The position numbers and the translations under genes are program-made. From Cupriavidus oxalaticus (lineage in GTDB: Bacteria > Pseudomonadota > Gammaproteobacteria > Burkholderiales > Burkholderiaceae), in assembly GCF_004768545.1 (NCBI RefSeq), contig NZ_CP038635.1, forward strand, positions 1,550,001-1,614,000: a DNA stretch of 64,000 bases, given 5' to 3'. The notes under the pieces were generated by a model that was given only the letters and a program-made list of their open reading frames with translations, was not told the origin of the DNA and searched no databases. Shown here in pieces: positions 11,340 to 20,460 of the stretch (positions within the stretch are counted from its first letter, which is position 1; every line of letters begins with the position of its first letter).

Positions 11340-12005
11340 TCAGGCGGGCTTGTCGGCTTGCGACGGTTCCGTCGCCGGCGCTGGCTGTTCCTGCTGAGCT
11401 TGTGCAGCCTGGGCTGTTTGCTGGGCCTGCTGAGCTTCCTGTGCCGGCTGCTTCGATTGCGGCCGGGCGGCACGGCTGCGCTGCAGCTGGCGCGCGCGCC
11501 GGGCATCGGCCTCGGTGACCTGTCCGGCGGGCTCGCCGGCAAGGTCCATGCGCGCGGCGCCTTCCACCATGCCGTTCCAGTAGCGTGCGCCGCGGCACCA
11601 CGTGCGGATCGCATCGCGCAGCTCGGCCTCGGTCAGCTTCAGTTCCGGCGCGTGCTGCACCAGGTCCTGGAAGATGCCGACCTTGAGCGGCACTTTCGGG
11701 GCCGGGCTCTTCGGGAAGACGGCGGGGAAGCGCTTTTGCAGCCTGGAGATGGCGAGGACCACCGGATCGACCGGCTTTTCAGGCGTGGCCGGAGCGGCAT
11801 CGCGCGGGCGCGACGGCTTGTTGCCCTTGGCGCCCCGGGTGCCAGCAGTATGCCTGGCGTCCTTGGTGCCACTCGTACCATTCGCACTCTTGGTGCCGTT
11901 GCTGCCGTTGTTGCCCTTGGTTCGCTTGGCAGACTCGGCCGCCTTTTCGGCCTTTGCCTGTTGCACGAGTTTTGCCTTCAGCGCGGCCAGTTGTTCGAAG
12001 CCCAT
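11340..12005 (-). CDS. ProQ/FinO family RNA-binding protein
   Basis: A 221-residue protein. The N-terminal third is Lys/Ala/Gly/Thr-rich and disordered. The ProQ/FinO domain covers about residues 75-150: ISRLQKRFPAVFPKSP, PLKVGIFQDLVQHAPELKLT, LRDAIRTWCRGARYWNGMV, GAARMDLAGEPAGQVTEADA. The tail (about 155-221) consists of Gln/Ala repeats. ProQ-family proteins bind structured RNAs and act as global post-transcriptional regulators. The start is little supported by a Shine-Dalgarno site, but an extended -10 box lies about 30 bases upstream. Confidence 0.88.
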   Translation of the reverse strand: MGFEQLAALKAKLVQQAKAEKAAESAKRTKGNNGSNGTKSANGTSGTKDARHTAGTRGAKGNKPSRPRDAAPATPEKPVDPVVLAISRLQKRFPAVFPKSPAPKVPLKVGIFQDLVQHAPELKLTEAELRDAIRTWCRGARYWNGMVEGAARMDLAGEPAGQVTEADARRARQLQRSRAARPQSKQPAQEAQQAQQTAQAAQAQQEQPAPATEPSQADKPA

Positions 12006-12029
12006 TGTGTCAACACATATAAACGTGGC

Positions 12030-12041
12030 GGCATTGTATCA
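12030..12041 (-). promoter_or_regulatory. Candidate extended -10 promoter of the ProQ-family gene
   Basis: On the minus strand TGATACAAT (TG, one base, TACAAT at 12033-12038) fits an extended -10 element. No matching -35 is seen. It would start transcription about 20 bases before the ATG at 12005. Confidence 0.35.
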
Positions 12042-12063
12042 GGGTGCCGTCTTGCAAGCCGGC

Positions 12064-12654
12064 TCAGCGCTCGCGCGACAGGTTTTCCAGCCACAGGCTC
12101 ATCAGTCCGGCCCGGCCCCTGACGCCGAATTTGCGGAAGATCGTGGTCACGTAGGAATGGGTGGTGGAGACGGCGAGGCCGAGGCGGTGGGCGATCTGTT
12201 TTTCGGAAGCGTCGGTCAGCAGCAGCTGCAGCACCTTCCGCTCATGGGGTGCGAGCGGCACCGGGGAAAGCTCCAGCCCCAGCTCGACCATGCTTTTCTT
12301 TCTCAATGCCGTGACATCGCGCGCGACGCCGACGCGCATCCGTTCCGATTGCAGCCATCCGGCCGACCACATGATATGGACCTCGTTGCCATCCTTGTGC
12401 CGGTAGCGGTTCTCGAAGCCGATCCGCTTCTTGCCGGCCATGACTTCCTTGGATTCGATGATGGTGCGGTCGCGGTCGTTTTGCACCACCAGGTCGATGA
12501 TGGACTGGCCGGTGATTTCCTTTGGCGTGTAGCCGAGGATGCCCTCGCAGGCCGCGCTGACGTACTGGATGCGGCCGCTGGTATCGACCAGGAACATGGC
12601 ATCGAGCATGTGATCCGCGAATTCGGAGCCTTCCTTTCCGATCTCGTTCCCCAT
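12064..12654 (-). CDS. PAS domain LuxR-family transcriptional regulator
   Basis: A 196-residue cytoplasmic regulator. The PAS domain spans residues about 10-120 (AMFLVDTSGRIQYVSAACEG, GYTPKEITGQSIIDLV, a PAC-like end). The LuxR helix-turn-helix spans about 133-190 (LAPHERKVLQLLLTDASEKQ, AVSTTHSYVTTIFRKFGVRG). There is no receiver domain, so the PAS pocket is the likely sensor. I chose MGNEIGKEG at 12654; the frame is open 31 codons further upstream, but that stretch is Arg-rich and lacks resemblance. It stands alone between the ProQ-family and GntR genes, and its targets are not evident. Confidence 0.85.
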   Translation of the reverse strand: MGNEIGKEGSEFADHMLDAMFLVDTSGRIQYVSAACEGILGYTPKEITGQSIIDLVVQNDRDRTIIESKEVMAGKKRIGFENRYRHKDGNEVHIMWSAGWLQSERMRVGVARDVTALRKKSMVELGLELSPVPLAPHERKVLQLLLTDASEKQIAHRLGLAVSTTHSYVTTIFRKFGVRGRAGLMSLWLENLSRER

Positions 12655-12813
12655 GGCAGTCCGGAAAAAATATGGCAGCTGCGCGCTGCGCCGACCCGCG
12701 TGCCGCCGGGTTCCCATGGAGCTGAAGCCTAGACGACGCCTGCGCACCTGTAAATAGCGCCAAAGGGGCAGGAATCAGCCAGGCAAGGGGCGGGAAGGCA
12801 ACAGCAGGGCGCT

Positions 12814-13500
12814 TCAGCGCCCCTTGAACACCGGATGCCGCGCGCACACCGACAACACGATGCGCTCGGACTGCGTCAGGTAATCGTTCAGCGCCACCGC
12901 GCATTCGGCCAGCTTGCCCGCCTCGAACAGTTCCAGGATGTGCTGGTTCATTTCGACGTAAGGGCCGTGCAGGAATTCCGGGTCATGCAGCATGCCGAAC
13001 GCCAGGCGCAGCTCGGCGAGCAGGTGCGAGAACATCACGTTCAGGCGCTCGCTGTCGGCCAGTTCCACGATCGCCATGTGGAATTCCATATTGGCGGTGC
13101 CCGCGCCCTGCCAGTCGCCGCTGTCGCGGCAGCGCAGCCCCGCCTCCACCGCTGCGCGCAGGTGCTTGCGGGCCGGATGGCTGGGATAGGCCTGGGCAAT
13201 GGCCTGGCATTCGATCAGCCGGCGCACGCGATAGATGTCGATGATCGACGCAATGCTGGGAATCGCCACCGACACGCCGCGGTTGGGCTCGTGCTTGAGC
13301 AGGCCTTCCTTGGTCAGCACGCGGAAGGTCTCGCGCAGCGTGTTGCGGGATATCTGCAGGCTTTCGCTCAGCGCCGCTTCCGACAGGCGCTGCCCCGGCT
13401 CGAACTCGCCATGCACGATGCGCTGGCGGATCTGTTCTGTGACCCGTTCGGCCAGATTCTTGACGTCAGGTGTTGAGGACATGGTGGCTGGATCGGGCAC
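12814..13500 (-). CDS. GntR-family regulator with FCD effector domain
   Basis: A 228-residue FadR-type repressor. The winged helix-turn-helix covers about residues 15-80 (QIRQRIVHGEFEPGQRLSE, LSESLQISRNTLRETFRVL). The all-helical FCD domain follows with the metal-ligand pattern (RLIECQAIAQ, NMEFHMAIVELADS, NQHILELFEAG). It is divergent from the MFS carrier and pxp genes and almost certainly controls them; three matching palindromes lie in the shared gap. The start is a GTG preceded by GGAATGAG; an ATG six codons later (13482) has no ribosome site but is an alternative. The ligand is likely a pathway substrate such as 5-oxoproline or a related acid (inference). Confidence 0.9.
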   Translation of the reverse strand: MPDPATMSSTPDVKNLAERVTEQIRQRIVHGEFEPGQRLSEAALSESLQISRNTLRETFRVLTKEGLLKHEPNRGVSVAIPSIASIIDIYRVRRLIECQAIAQAYPSHPARKHLRAAVEAGLRCRDSGDWQGAGTANMEFHMAIVELADSERLNVMFSHLLAELRLAFGMLHDPEFLHGPYVEMNQHILELFEAGKLAECAVALNDYLTQSERIVLSVCARHPVFKGR

Positions 13501-13541
13501 CGGCTCATTCCGGTGCGCACGTGACGGGATGTTAATGCACT

Positions 13542-13552
13542 TTGTTCAACAA
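13542..13552. promoter_or_regulatory. Operator copy 1 (GntR-type palindrome)
   Basis: TTGTTCAACAA: five-base inverted half-sites around one central base, 42 bp upstream of the gntR start. It is an identical core to copy 2. Confidence 0.6.
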
Positions 13553-13624
13553 TTTGCACGGAATTGGTGCGGGCGATGGCCCTGCGGTGCCTTAGGTGTA
13601 TACCATGATCGATCAACGCCAAAG

Positions 13625-13637
13625 ATTGTTCAACAAT
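13625..13637. promoter_or_regulatory. Operator copy 2 (GntR-type palindrome)
   Basis: ATTGTTCAACAAT: perfect six-base half-sites around a central C. The centre is 84 bp from copy 1, eight helical turns, so both lie on one DNA face. Confidence 0.65.
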
Positions 13638-13689
13638 ACTAGTGCGGTGGTTGAGTGATACGTGCCGATAGGTCAACATGGCATGCGAT

Positions 13690-13700
13690 TTGCTAAACAA
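13690..13700. promoter_or_regulatory. Operator copy 3 (degenerate)
   Basis: TTGCTAAACAA matches copies 1 and 2 at nine of eleven positions. The centre is 64 bp from copy 2, about six turns. It lies nearest the MFS gene. Confidence 0.45.
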
Positions 13701-13781
13701 CGCCGATGAAAACGGAATCGTCGCCAAGTCAGTGCGGCGAGCTTTTTCCCACGCTTTGTCCTTGTCCTAGTGAGCGCAACC

Positions 13782-15029
13782 ATGTGGCTTAAAGAAACTA
13801 CCGCAGAGGAGCGCAAGACGCTCTTTGCCGCCTTCGTCGGCTATGGCGTCGATGCCTTCGACTACATGATCTACACCTTCATGATCCCCACGTTCATTCT
13901 CGTGTGGGGCATGACCAAGGCCGAAGCCGGCTATATCGCGACCGGCGCGCTGATCAGCTCGGCCGTCGGCGGCTGGCTGGCCGGCATCCTGGCGGACAAG
14001 TACGGCCGCGTGCGGATCCTGCAGCTGACCGTGCTCTGGTTCAGCTTCTTCACCTTCCTGAGCGGCTTCACCAATTCTCCCGAGCAGCTGTTCGTCACGC
14101 GCATGCTGCAGGGCCTGGGCTTCGGCGGCGAATGGTCGGTCGGCTCGGTGCTGATCGCCGAGATGATCCGCGCCCGCCACCGCGGCAAGGCCGTGGGCCT
14201 GGTGCAGAGCAGCTGGGCGGTCGGCTGGGGGCTTTCGGCGGTCGCGTTCTGGGCGGTCTATGCCCTGGTCGAGCAGCAATACGCCTGGCGCGTGCTGTTC
14301 TGGATCGGCGTGCTGCCCGCGATCTTCATCCTCTACATCCGCCGCAATATCAGCGAGCCCAAGGTGTATCGCGAAACCCAGGCCAAGCTGGCCCGCACCG
14401 GTGAAAGCAACAACTTCATGCTGATCTTCAAGCCGGGCGTGCTGCGCGTCACCGTGCTGGCCAGCCTGCTGGCGACCGGCATGCAGGGTGCCTACTATTC
14501 GGTGACCACCTGGCTGCCCACCTACCTGAAGATGGAGCGCAACCTGTCCGTGCTCAACACCAGCGGCTACCTGATGGTGCTGATCGCTGGCTCGTTCGCC
14601 GGCTACCTGACCAGCGCCTGGCTGTCCGACCACCTGGGTCGCCGCCGCTGCTTCATGCTGTTCGCGGTAAGCGCGGCCATCCTGGTGGTCTGCTACACGC
14701 AGCTGCCCATCACCGACGCGGCGATGCTGCTGCTGGGCTTCCCGTTCGGCTTCTTCCTGTCGGGCATCTTCTCGGGCATGGGGGCTTACCTGACCGAGCT
14801 GTATCCCAGCCATATCCGCGGTTCGGGGCAGGGCTTCTGCTACAACTTCGGCCGCGCGGTCGGCTCGATCTGCCCGGCCCTGATCGGGCACCTGAGCGCA
14901 AAGATGTCGCTGGGCGTGGCGATCGGTTACATGGCCGCCGGCGCCTATGCACTGGTGGTGGTCGCGTGCCTGATGCTGCCGGAGACCCGTGGCCGCGAAC
15001 TGCTCGGCGAGGCCGAGGCCGCGCACTGA
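13782..15029 (+). CDS. MFS transporter (sugar/organic acid carrier)
   Basis: A 415-residue inner-membrane carrier with about 12 hydrophobic segments. The signature after helix 2 is GILADKYGRVRILQ, with the counterpart WLSDHLGRRRCFML in the second half. RMLQGLGFGGEWSVGSVLI is typical of the metabolite:H+ symporter branch. First gene of the pxp operon, so it probably imports the substrate the following enzymes consume. I chose the ATG (MWLKETTAEERKTLF) with GTGAG seven bases upstream; an in-frame GTG four codons earlier lacks a site. Confidence 0.87.
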   Translation: MWLKETTAEERKTLFAAFVGYGVDAFDYMIYTFMIPTFILVWGMTKAEAGYIATGALISSAVGGWLAGILADKYGRVRILQLTVLWFSFFTFLSGFTNSPEQLFVTRMLQGLGFGGEWSVGSVLIAEMIRARHRGKAVGLVQSSWAVGWGLSAVAFWAVYALVEQQYAWRVLFWIGVLPAIFILYIRRNISEPKVYRETQAKLARTGESNNFMLIFKPGVLRVTVLASLLATGMQGAYYSVTTWLPTYLKMERNLSVLNTSGYLMVLIAGSFAGYLTSAWLSDHLGRRRCFMLFAVSAAILVVCYTQLPITDAAMLLLGFPFGFFLSGIFSGMGAYLTELYPSHIRGSGQGFCYNFGRAVGSICPALIGHLSAKMSLGVAIGYMAAGAYALVVVACLMLPETRGRELLGEAEAAH

Positions 15030-15077
15030 AGCACCGCAGCACTGAAGTCCTGAAGTCCTGAAGCACAGAATCACACT

Positions 15078-15833
15078 ATGCAAATCGATCTGAACAGCGA
15101 CCTCGGCGAGAGCTTCGGCGCCTGGAGCATGGGCAACGATGCCGCCATGCTGGATATCGTCAGCAGCGCCAACGTGGCCTGCGGCTTCCATGCCGGCGAT
15201 CCGGCAGGCATCCTGCAGACGCTGAAGGCCGCGTCGGAGCGCGGTGTCGCCGTGGGCGCGCACGTGTCGTATCCCGACCTGCAGGGCTTCGGCCGCCGCA
15301 ACATGGACGTGGCCAGCGCCGACCTGGTGGCCGACGTGATCTACCAGATCAGCGCGCTGTCGGGCATGGCCGCCACCGTCGGCACTACGGTGCGCTACGT
15401 CAAGCCGCACGGCGCGCTCTACAACACCATCGCCAGCGATGAACGCCAGGCGCGCGACGTGATCGCCGCGATCCGCGCGGTGAACCCGGAACTGGTGCTG
15501 GTGGCGCTGGCCGGCTCGCCGCTGGTGGGCTGGGCGCGCGAGGCCGGCCTGCGCGTGATCGCCGAAGCGTTCGCCGACCGCGCCTACACGCCGCAGGGGA
15601 CGCTGGTGTCGCGCCGCGAGAAGGGTGCGGTGCTGCACGATGCCGCCGACGTGGCGCAGCGCATGCTGCGCCTGGTGCGCGAAGGCACGGTGCTCGCGAT
15701 CGACGGCAGCGTGGCGCGCGTGGAAGCGCAATCGATCTGCGTGCATGGCGACAGCGACGGCGCGCTCGAGATGGCGCGCGCCGTGCGCGCCGTGCTGGAG
15801 CGCGACGGCATCGCGGTTCGCGCCTTCGCCTGA
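15078..15833 (+). CDS. pxpA: 5-oxoprolinase subunit A (LamB/YcsF family)
   Basis: A 251-residue protein of the LamB/YcsF family. The opening [16 protein letters not shown] and [15 protein letters not shown] carry the conserved Asp/His metal-site residues; [26 protein letters not shown] and [17 protein letters not shown] follow. In characterised systems PxpA acts with PxpB and PxpC to hydrolyse 5-oxo-L-proline to glutamate using ATP. It is the second gene of the operon, 48 bases after the MFS gene, and is separated from the fused pxpB-pxpC by the DUF1445 gene. Confidence 0.92.
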   Translation: MQIDLNSDLGESFGAWSMGNDAAMLDIVSSANVACGFHAGDPAGILQTLKAASERGVAVGAHVSYPDLQGFGRRNMDVASADLVADVIYQISALSGMAATVGTTVRYVKPHGALYNTIASDERQARDVIAAIRAVNPELVLVALAGSPLVGWAREAGLRVIAEAFADRAYTPQGTLVSRREKGAVLHDAADVAQRMLRLVREGTVLAIDGSVARVEAQSICVHGDSDGALEMARAVRAVLERDGIAVRAFA

Positions 15834-15867
15834 GCCGCCCGGCACTGAACACACCGGAGAAACACCC

Positions 15868-16680
15868 ATGCAAGCATCCGCACTGGAACGCGCCCGCATC
15901 GCCGCGGTGAATGCCGCCCGCGAAGCGCGCGCGAGCTATCGCGCCGGCACCGTGCAGCCGACCGCCGGCATCGCGCCGGGCATGACGCAGGCCAACATGA
16001 TCGCCTTGCCGCGCGACTGGGCCTGGGATTTCCTGCTGTACGCGCAGCGCAATCCCAAGGCCTGCCCCGTGCTCGACGTGATCGAGGCGGGCGCGCACCA
16101 GACCCAGCTGGCCGAAGGCGCGGACGTGCGCACCGACATCCCGCTGTACCGCGTCTGGCGCGACGGCAAGCTGGCGGAAGAGGTGGCCGATGCCACGCCG
16201 CTGTGGGCCGAGCATCCGGACCTGGTCACCTTCCTGATCGGCTGCAGCTTCACCTTCGAGACGCCGCTGCAAGAGGCCGGCATCGAGGTGCGCCATATCG
16301 CCGACGGCTCCAACGTGCCGATGTACCGCACCAGCCGCCAGTGCCGTCCCGCCGGCCGCCTGCATGGGGAGCTGGTGGTGTCGATGCGGCCCATCCCCGC
16401 GCACCGCGTTGCCGATGCCGTCTCCATCAGCGGGCGTTTCCCGTCGGTGCACGGCGCGCCGGTCCACGTGGGCGACCCGGCAGCGCTGGGCATTGCCGAT
16501 ATCGGCAAGCCTGACTTCGGCGACGCCGTGCGCATCGAACCGGGCGAGATCCCCGTGTTCTGGGCCTGCGGCGTGACGCCCCAGGCGGCCGTGATGGCGT
16601 CTGGCGTGCCGTTCGCCGTGACCCACGCGCCGGGCCATATGTTCATCACCGACGTGCCGGACAGCACGTACCACGTCTGA
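15868..16680 (+). CDS. DUF1445 family putative hydro-lyase
   Basis: A 270-residue member of the UPF0317/DUF1445 family. Conserved segments are [55 protein letters not shown] and [18 protein letters not shown] vertebrate relative is D-glutamate cyclase, which forms 5-oxo-D-proline, so its place between pxpA and pxpBC is chemically sensible: it could feed oxoproline into, or take it from, the same route. The ATG at 15868 follows CGGAGAAACACCC. The specific substrate here is unproven. Confidence 0.87.
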   Translation: MQASALERARIAAVNAAREARASYRAGTVQPTAGIAPGMTQANMIALPRDWAWDFLLYAQRNPKACPVLDVIEAGAHQTQLAEGADVRTDIPLYRVWRDGKLAEEVADATPLWAEHPDLVTFLIGCSFTFETPLQEAGIEVRHIADGSNVPMYRTSRQCRPAGRLHGELVVSMRPIPAHRVADAVSISGRFPSVHGAPVHVGDPAALGIADIGKPDFGDAVRIEPGEIPVFWACGVTPQAAVMASGVPFAVTHAPGHMFITDVPDSTYHV

Positions 16681-16708
16681 GACCGCCGGGTCTTCTGCGG
16701 AGCTAGTC

Positions 16709-18310
16709 TTGCGTTTCCTGCCCGTCACTTCGAATGCCCTGCTGGTAGAGCTGGCCGACCTCGACCAGACCCTGGCCCTGCTGGCCTCGCTGCAGCGCGA
16801 TCCGCTGCCTGGCGTGGCCGAGCTGGTGCCCGCCGCGCGCACCATCCTCGTTTACTTTCGCCCATCGGCGACCAGCGCCGCCGCGCTGGTGCGGGCCATT
16901 GCCGCGCGCGACCTGTCGCAGCGCGTCGAGCGCAGCGACATCCTGGTCGAGATCCCGGTGCGCTATGACGGCGAGGATTTGGCCGAGGTCGCGCAGCTGC
17001 TGGGCATCACGCCGGAGGAAGTGGTGCGCCGCCACACCGGCAGCGAATACACCGTGGCCTTTACCGGTTTTGCCCCGGGCTTTGCCTACCTCAGTGGCGG
17101 CCATCCCAGCTTTGACGTGCCGCGCCGCAGTACGCCGCGCACGCGCATTCCCGCCGGCGCCGTCGGCCTGGCGGGCACCTTCAGCGGCGTATATCCGCAG
17201 GCCAGCCCCGGCGGCTGGCAGATCATCGGCGTGACGCCAGTGCCGATGTGGGACCTGGATCGCGACCAGCCCGCGCTGCTGCAGCCCGGCTATCGCGTGC
17301 GTTTTGTCGATGTCGCGAGGCTCAATGGCGTGGCGCATGCCGCCGGCAGCGTTGCCGTGGCGCCGGCGCGCCAGCCCGTGCAGTCCGATAGCGCGCCAGC
17401 AGCCGCGTCGTTGAAGGTGAAGGGCACCGGCCTGCAGACCGTGTTCCAGGACCTGGGCCGGCACGGCCAGGCGGGGCAGGGCGTCTCCGCTTCGGGCGCG
17501 ATGGACCAGGCGGCGCTCAAGGCCGCCAACCGGCTGGTGGGCAACCGCAGCGATGCCGCGGCGCTCGAGACCATCGGCGCGGGCCTGCAGCTGCAGAGCG
17601 TGGGCGAGAGCGTGCTGGCCGTCACCGGCGCCGATGCGCCGCTGACGGTGCGCACCGCCGACGGCAGGCAATGGGAGGTCCCGAACCACCAGGCGGTGGC
17701 GCTTGCCGATGGCGACACGCTGGCCATCGGCCAGCCGCTGGCCGGCGCGCGCTGCTACGTCGCCGCGCGTGGCGGTTATGCGGTGGCGCCGGTGCTGGGC
17801 AGCTGCGCCACCGACACGCTGGCCAGGGTCGGCCCCGCGCCGCTGGCGGTGGGCGATGTGATCGACCTGCGCCAGGCTCCGGCTGGTGCCATCGTCGGCG
17901 CACCCGAAATGCCCGCGGAGCACCTGCCCACGGTCGAGCAGGAAGTCGTGCTGGACGTGGTGCTCGGGCCCCGCACCGACTGGTTCACCACCGAATCCGT
18001 ACAACGGCTGGCCGCGCAGCGCTGGCAGGTCACGCCGCAATCCAACCGCGTGGGCCTGCGCCTGGCCGGCGAAGTGGCGCTGGAGCGCGCCATCGCCGGC
18101 GAGCTGCCCAGCGAAGGCACCGCGCTCGGGGCGCTGCAGGTGCCGCCGAGCGGCCAGCCCGTATTGTTCCTGGCCGACCATCCGCTGACCGGCGGCTATC
18201 CCGTGATCGGTGCCGTGGCGCCTTATCACCTCGACCGCGCCGGACAAATCCCGGTCGGTGCCTGGCTGCGCTTCAATCCCGTCGGCGCCTTCGAAGAACT
18301 GCAACCGTAA
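16709..18310 (+). CDS. 5-oxoprolinase subunits B and C fused (KipI-KipA type)
   Basis: A 533-residue fusion. The PxpB/KipI domain is residues about 1-215 ([51 protein letters not shown]). A linker covers 215-235, and the PxpC/KipA domain extends from about 236 ([50 protein letters not shown]). In many bacteria these are separate genes; the fusion is a common proteobacterial variant also named 5-oxoprolinase/urea amidolyase family protein. The start is a TTG with GGAG six bases upstream; no suitable ATG or GTG fits better. It is followed after five bases by the biotin carboxylase gene. Confidence 0.9.
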   Translation: MRFLPVTSNALLVELADLDQTLALLASLQRDPLPGVAELVPAARTILVYFRPSATSAAALVRAIAARDLSQRVERSDILVEIPVRYDGEDLAEVAQLLGITPEEVVRRHTGSEYTVAFTGFAPGFAYLSGGHPSFDVPRRSTPRTRIPAGAVGLAGTFSGVYPQASPGGWQIIGVTPVPMWDLDRDQPALLQPGYRVRFVDVARLNGVAHAAGSVAVAPARQPVQSDSAPAAASLKVKGTGLQTVFQDLGRHGQAGQGVSASGAMDQAALKAANRLVGNRSDAAALETIGAGLQLQSVGESVLAVTGADAPLTVRTADGRQWEVPNHQAVALADGDTLAIGQPLAGARCYVAARGGYAVAPVLGSCATDTLARVGPAPLAVGDVIDLRQAPAGAIVGAPEMPAEHLPTVEQEVVLDVVLGPRTDWFTTESVQRLAAQRWQVTPQSNRVGLRLAGEVALERAIAGELPSEGTALGALQVPPSGQPVLFLADHPLTGGYPVIGAVAPYHLDRAGQIPVGAWLRFNPVGAFEELQP

Positions 18311-18315
18311 CTGCC

Positions 18316-20046
18316 ATGAAGAAAGTCCTGATTGCCAACCGTGGCGAGATCGCCGTTCGCATCATCCGCGCCTGCGCCGACTATGGCGTGGCCTCCGTCG
18401 CAGTCTATGCCAACGCCGATATCGACGCGATCCACGCGCGCCTGGCCGACGAAGCCTACGGCCTCGACGGCGACCGCCCGGCGGACACCTACCTGAATAT
18501 CCCCAAGCTGCTCGAGATCGCGCGCCGCAGCGGCGCCGACGCGGTGCACCCCGGCTATGGCTTCCTGTCGGAAAGCGAAGCCTTCGCCCGCGCGGTGATC
18601 GATGCCGGCCTGACCTGGATCGGCCCGTCGCCGGAAACCATCGCCCGGCTGGGCGACAAGGTGGAAGCGCGCAAGATCGCGCTGCAGGTAGGCGCGCCGC
18701 TGGTGGCCGGCACGCCCGACCCGGTGACCGACGCCAACGAAGTGCTGGCCTTTGCCGAGCGGCATGGCCTGCCCATCATCATCAAGGCGGCGTTCGGCGG
18801 CGGCGGCCGCGGCATGAAGATCGCCTGGCGCATGGATGAGGTCGAAGAGCTGTACGCGTCGGCCGTGCGCGAAGCGGTCACGGCCTTTGGCCGTGGCGAA
18901 TGCTTCGTCGAGCAGTTCCTCGACAAGCCGCGCCATATCGAAGCGCAGGTGCTGGCGGACAAGCACGGCAACGTGGTGGTGCTCGGCACGCGCGACTGCT
19001 CGCTGCAGCGGCGCAACCAGAAGCTGGTGGAAGAGGCGCCGGCGCCGTTCCTGAGCGACGAACAGCGCGCCCGCATCCACGCCGCCGCGCGCGATATCTG
19101 CGCCGCCGCGGGCTACACCAGCGCCGGCACCGTCGAATTCCTGCTCAGCACCGGCGGCGCGATCTCGTTCCTGGAGGTCAACACCCGCCTGCAAGTCGAG
19201 CACCCGGTGACCGAGCAGACCACCGGCGTCGACCTGGTGGTCGAGCAACTGCGCGTGGCCGACGGCCTGCCGCTGTCGATCACCGAGACGCCGGCGCCGC
19301 TGGGCCATTCAATCGAATTCCGCATCAATGCCGAAGACGTCGGCCGCGGCTTCCTGCCGACGCCCGGCCCGGTGCAGCGCTTCGAGGCCCCGTCCGGCCC
19401 GGGTGTGCGGGTCGATTCGGGCGTGCAGACCGGCTCGGTGGTGCCCGGCACCTTCGACTCGCTGATGGCCAAGCTGATCGTGACCGGCGCCACGCGCGAG
19501 CAGGCGCTGGCGCGTGCGCGCCGCGCGCTGCGCGAGTTCCGGATCGAGGGCGTAGCCTCGGTGCTGCCGTTCCATCGTGCTGTGATCGATCACGCCGATT
19601 TCCTTGGCGCCGACGGCTTCAAGGTCCATACGCGCTGGATCGAGTCCGACTTCACCGAGCCGCTGGCCGCCGCCGTGCGCGCCGAGCCGCAGCCGGACGG
19701 CAGCCTGCTGCGCACCGCGATCGAGATCGACGGCCGCCGCATGGTGCTGGGGCTGCCGGCGCAGCTGCTGCGCGGCCTGGCCGAAGCGCCGGGGCAGGGC
19801 AGTGCGGCCGCCGCCGCGCCAGCTGCCACCACCAACGCCGCCGACCTGCCTTCGCCGATCGCCGGCACGGTGCAGGCCTGGAAGGTCAACGTGGGTGACG
19901 AGGTCAGCGAAGGCGACCTGATCGCCGTGATGGAAGCGATGAAGATGGAGATGCAGGTCCACGCCCATCGCAGCGGCCGTGTTGCATGGCAGGCTGAGAC
20001 GGGCGTGTTCCTGGCAGCGGGCGCACCGCTGGCCAGCGTGGAGTAA
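18316..20046 (+). CDS. Biotin carboxylase fused to biotin carboxyl carrier domain
   Basis: A 576-residue protein. The biotin carboxylase domain (residues 1-445) has [26 protein letters not shown], the glycine-rich ATP-grasp loop [33 protein letters not shown] and the catalytic [15 protein letters not shown] short Ala-rich linker (about 495-512) leads to a biotinyl domain with [14 protein letters not shown] and EAMKMEM, the biotinylated Lys being residue 543. It lacks a carboxyltransferase. As the last gene of the pxp operon it may partner the fused PxpB-PxpC, whose family is also called biotin-dependent carboxyltransferase (inference). It is unlikely to be the housekeeping accC, which is smaller and paired with accB. 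Confidence 0.92.
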   Translation: MKKVLIANRGEIAVRIIRACADYGVASVAVYANADIDAIHARLADEAYGLDGDRPADTYLNIPKLLEIARRSGADAVHPGYGFLSESEAFARAVIDAGLTWIGPSPETIARLGDKVEARKIALQVGAPLVAGTPDPVTDANEVLAFAERHGLPIIIKAAFGGGGRGMKIAWRMDEVEELYASAVREAVTAFGRGECFVEQFLDKPRHIEAQVLADKHGNVVVLGTRDCSLQRRNQKLVEEAPAPFLSDEQRARIHAAARDICAAAGYTSAGTVEFLLSTGGAISFLEVNTRLQVEHPVTEQTTGVDLVVEQLRVADGLPLSITETPAPLGHSIEFRINAEDVGRGFLPTPGPVQRFEAPSGPGVRVDSGVQTGSVVPGTFDSLMAKLIVTGATREQALARARRALREFRIEGVASVLPFHRAVIDHADFLGADGFKVHTRWIESDFTEPLAAAVRAEPQPDGSLLRTAIEIDGRRMVLGLPAQLLRGLAEAPGQGSAAAAAPAATTNAADLPSPIAGTVQAWKVNVGDEVSEGDLIAVMEAMKMEMQVHAHRSGRVAWQAETGVFLAAGAPLASVE

Positions 20047-20056
20047 GTGCGCCCGG

Positions 20057-20079
20057 GGCGCCGGCTATTTGTCGGCGCC
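20057..20079 (+). terminator. Possible terminator of the pxp operon
   Basis: GGCGCCG and CGGCGCC form a 7-bp stem around a 9-base loop, 11 bases after the biotin carboxylase stop. There is no U tract, so factor-independent termination is uncertain. Confidence 0.3.
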
Positions 20080-20380
20080 GCCCATCTTGCGCAGCCCCTT
20101 GAACACGAACGGCGCCGCCAGCGCGGCGGCGGCCAGCGCCACCGGATGCCTGGGCATGAAGGGATGCGGATGCGATGGCGTGAAGCCGAACCCTTCCAGC
20201 GCGCGCGCCGTGTCGGCATAAGCCAAGCAGGTCCTGCGGACGGCGCGGGACGGCCACATGCATGCCCACGGTATCGAGATCCAGCTCCAGCACGGTGGTG
20301 TAGCGTGGCTGCGCGGCGTCGTCGAACCACAGGCCGACGCGGCGCGAATACGCTTCGACCAGCGCGATCGCGGCCTCGTC
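20065..20380 (-). pseudogene. Aconitase-family remnant
   Basis: Minus-strand frames hold VEAYSRRVGLWFDDAAQPRY, LELDLDTVGMHVAVPRRPQD (about 20225-20380), the pattern of the region of aconitases just before the swivel domain. After a one-base shift AYADTARALEGFGF continues it. The end of the frame (MPRHPVALAAAALAAPFVFK to GADK) no longer looks like aconitase and may be another gene's tail joined by deletion. Both catalytic Fe-S cysteine motifs are missing. Nothing else supports a gene in 20047-20460. Confidence 0.45.
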
Positions 20381-20460
20381 GCGGCCCCCTAACCCGCAAG
20401 CGGAAGAGGGAGCACACAATCAGCAGGTTCGTGCCACCGCAGGGTGCAAAGGGCGCCGGC

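Noticed and set aside
13767..15899. A 710-codon minus-strand frame
   Set aside because: Exactly antisense to the MFS and pxpA genes; low-complexity His/Arg/Ala sequence.
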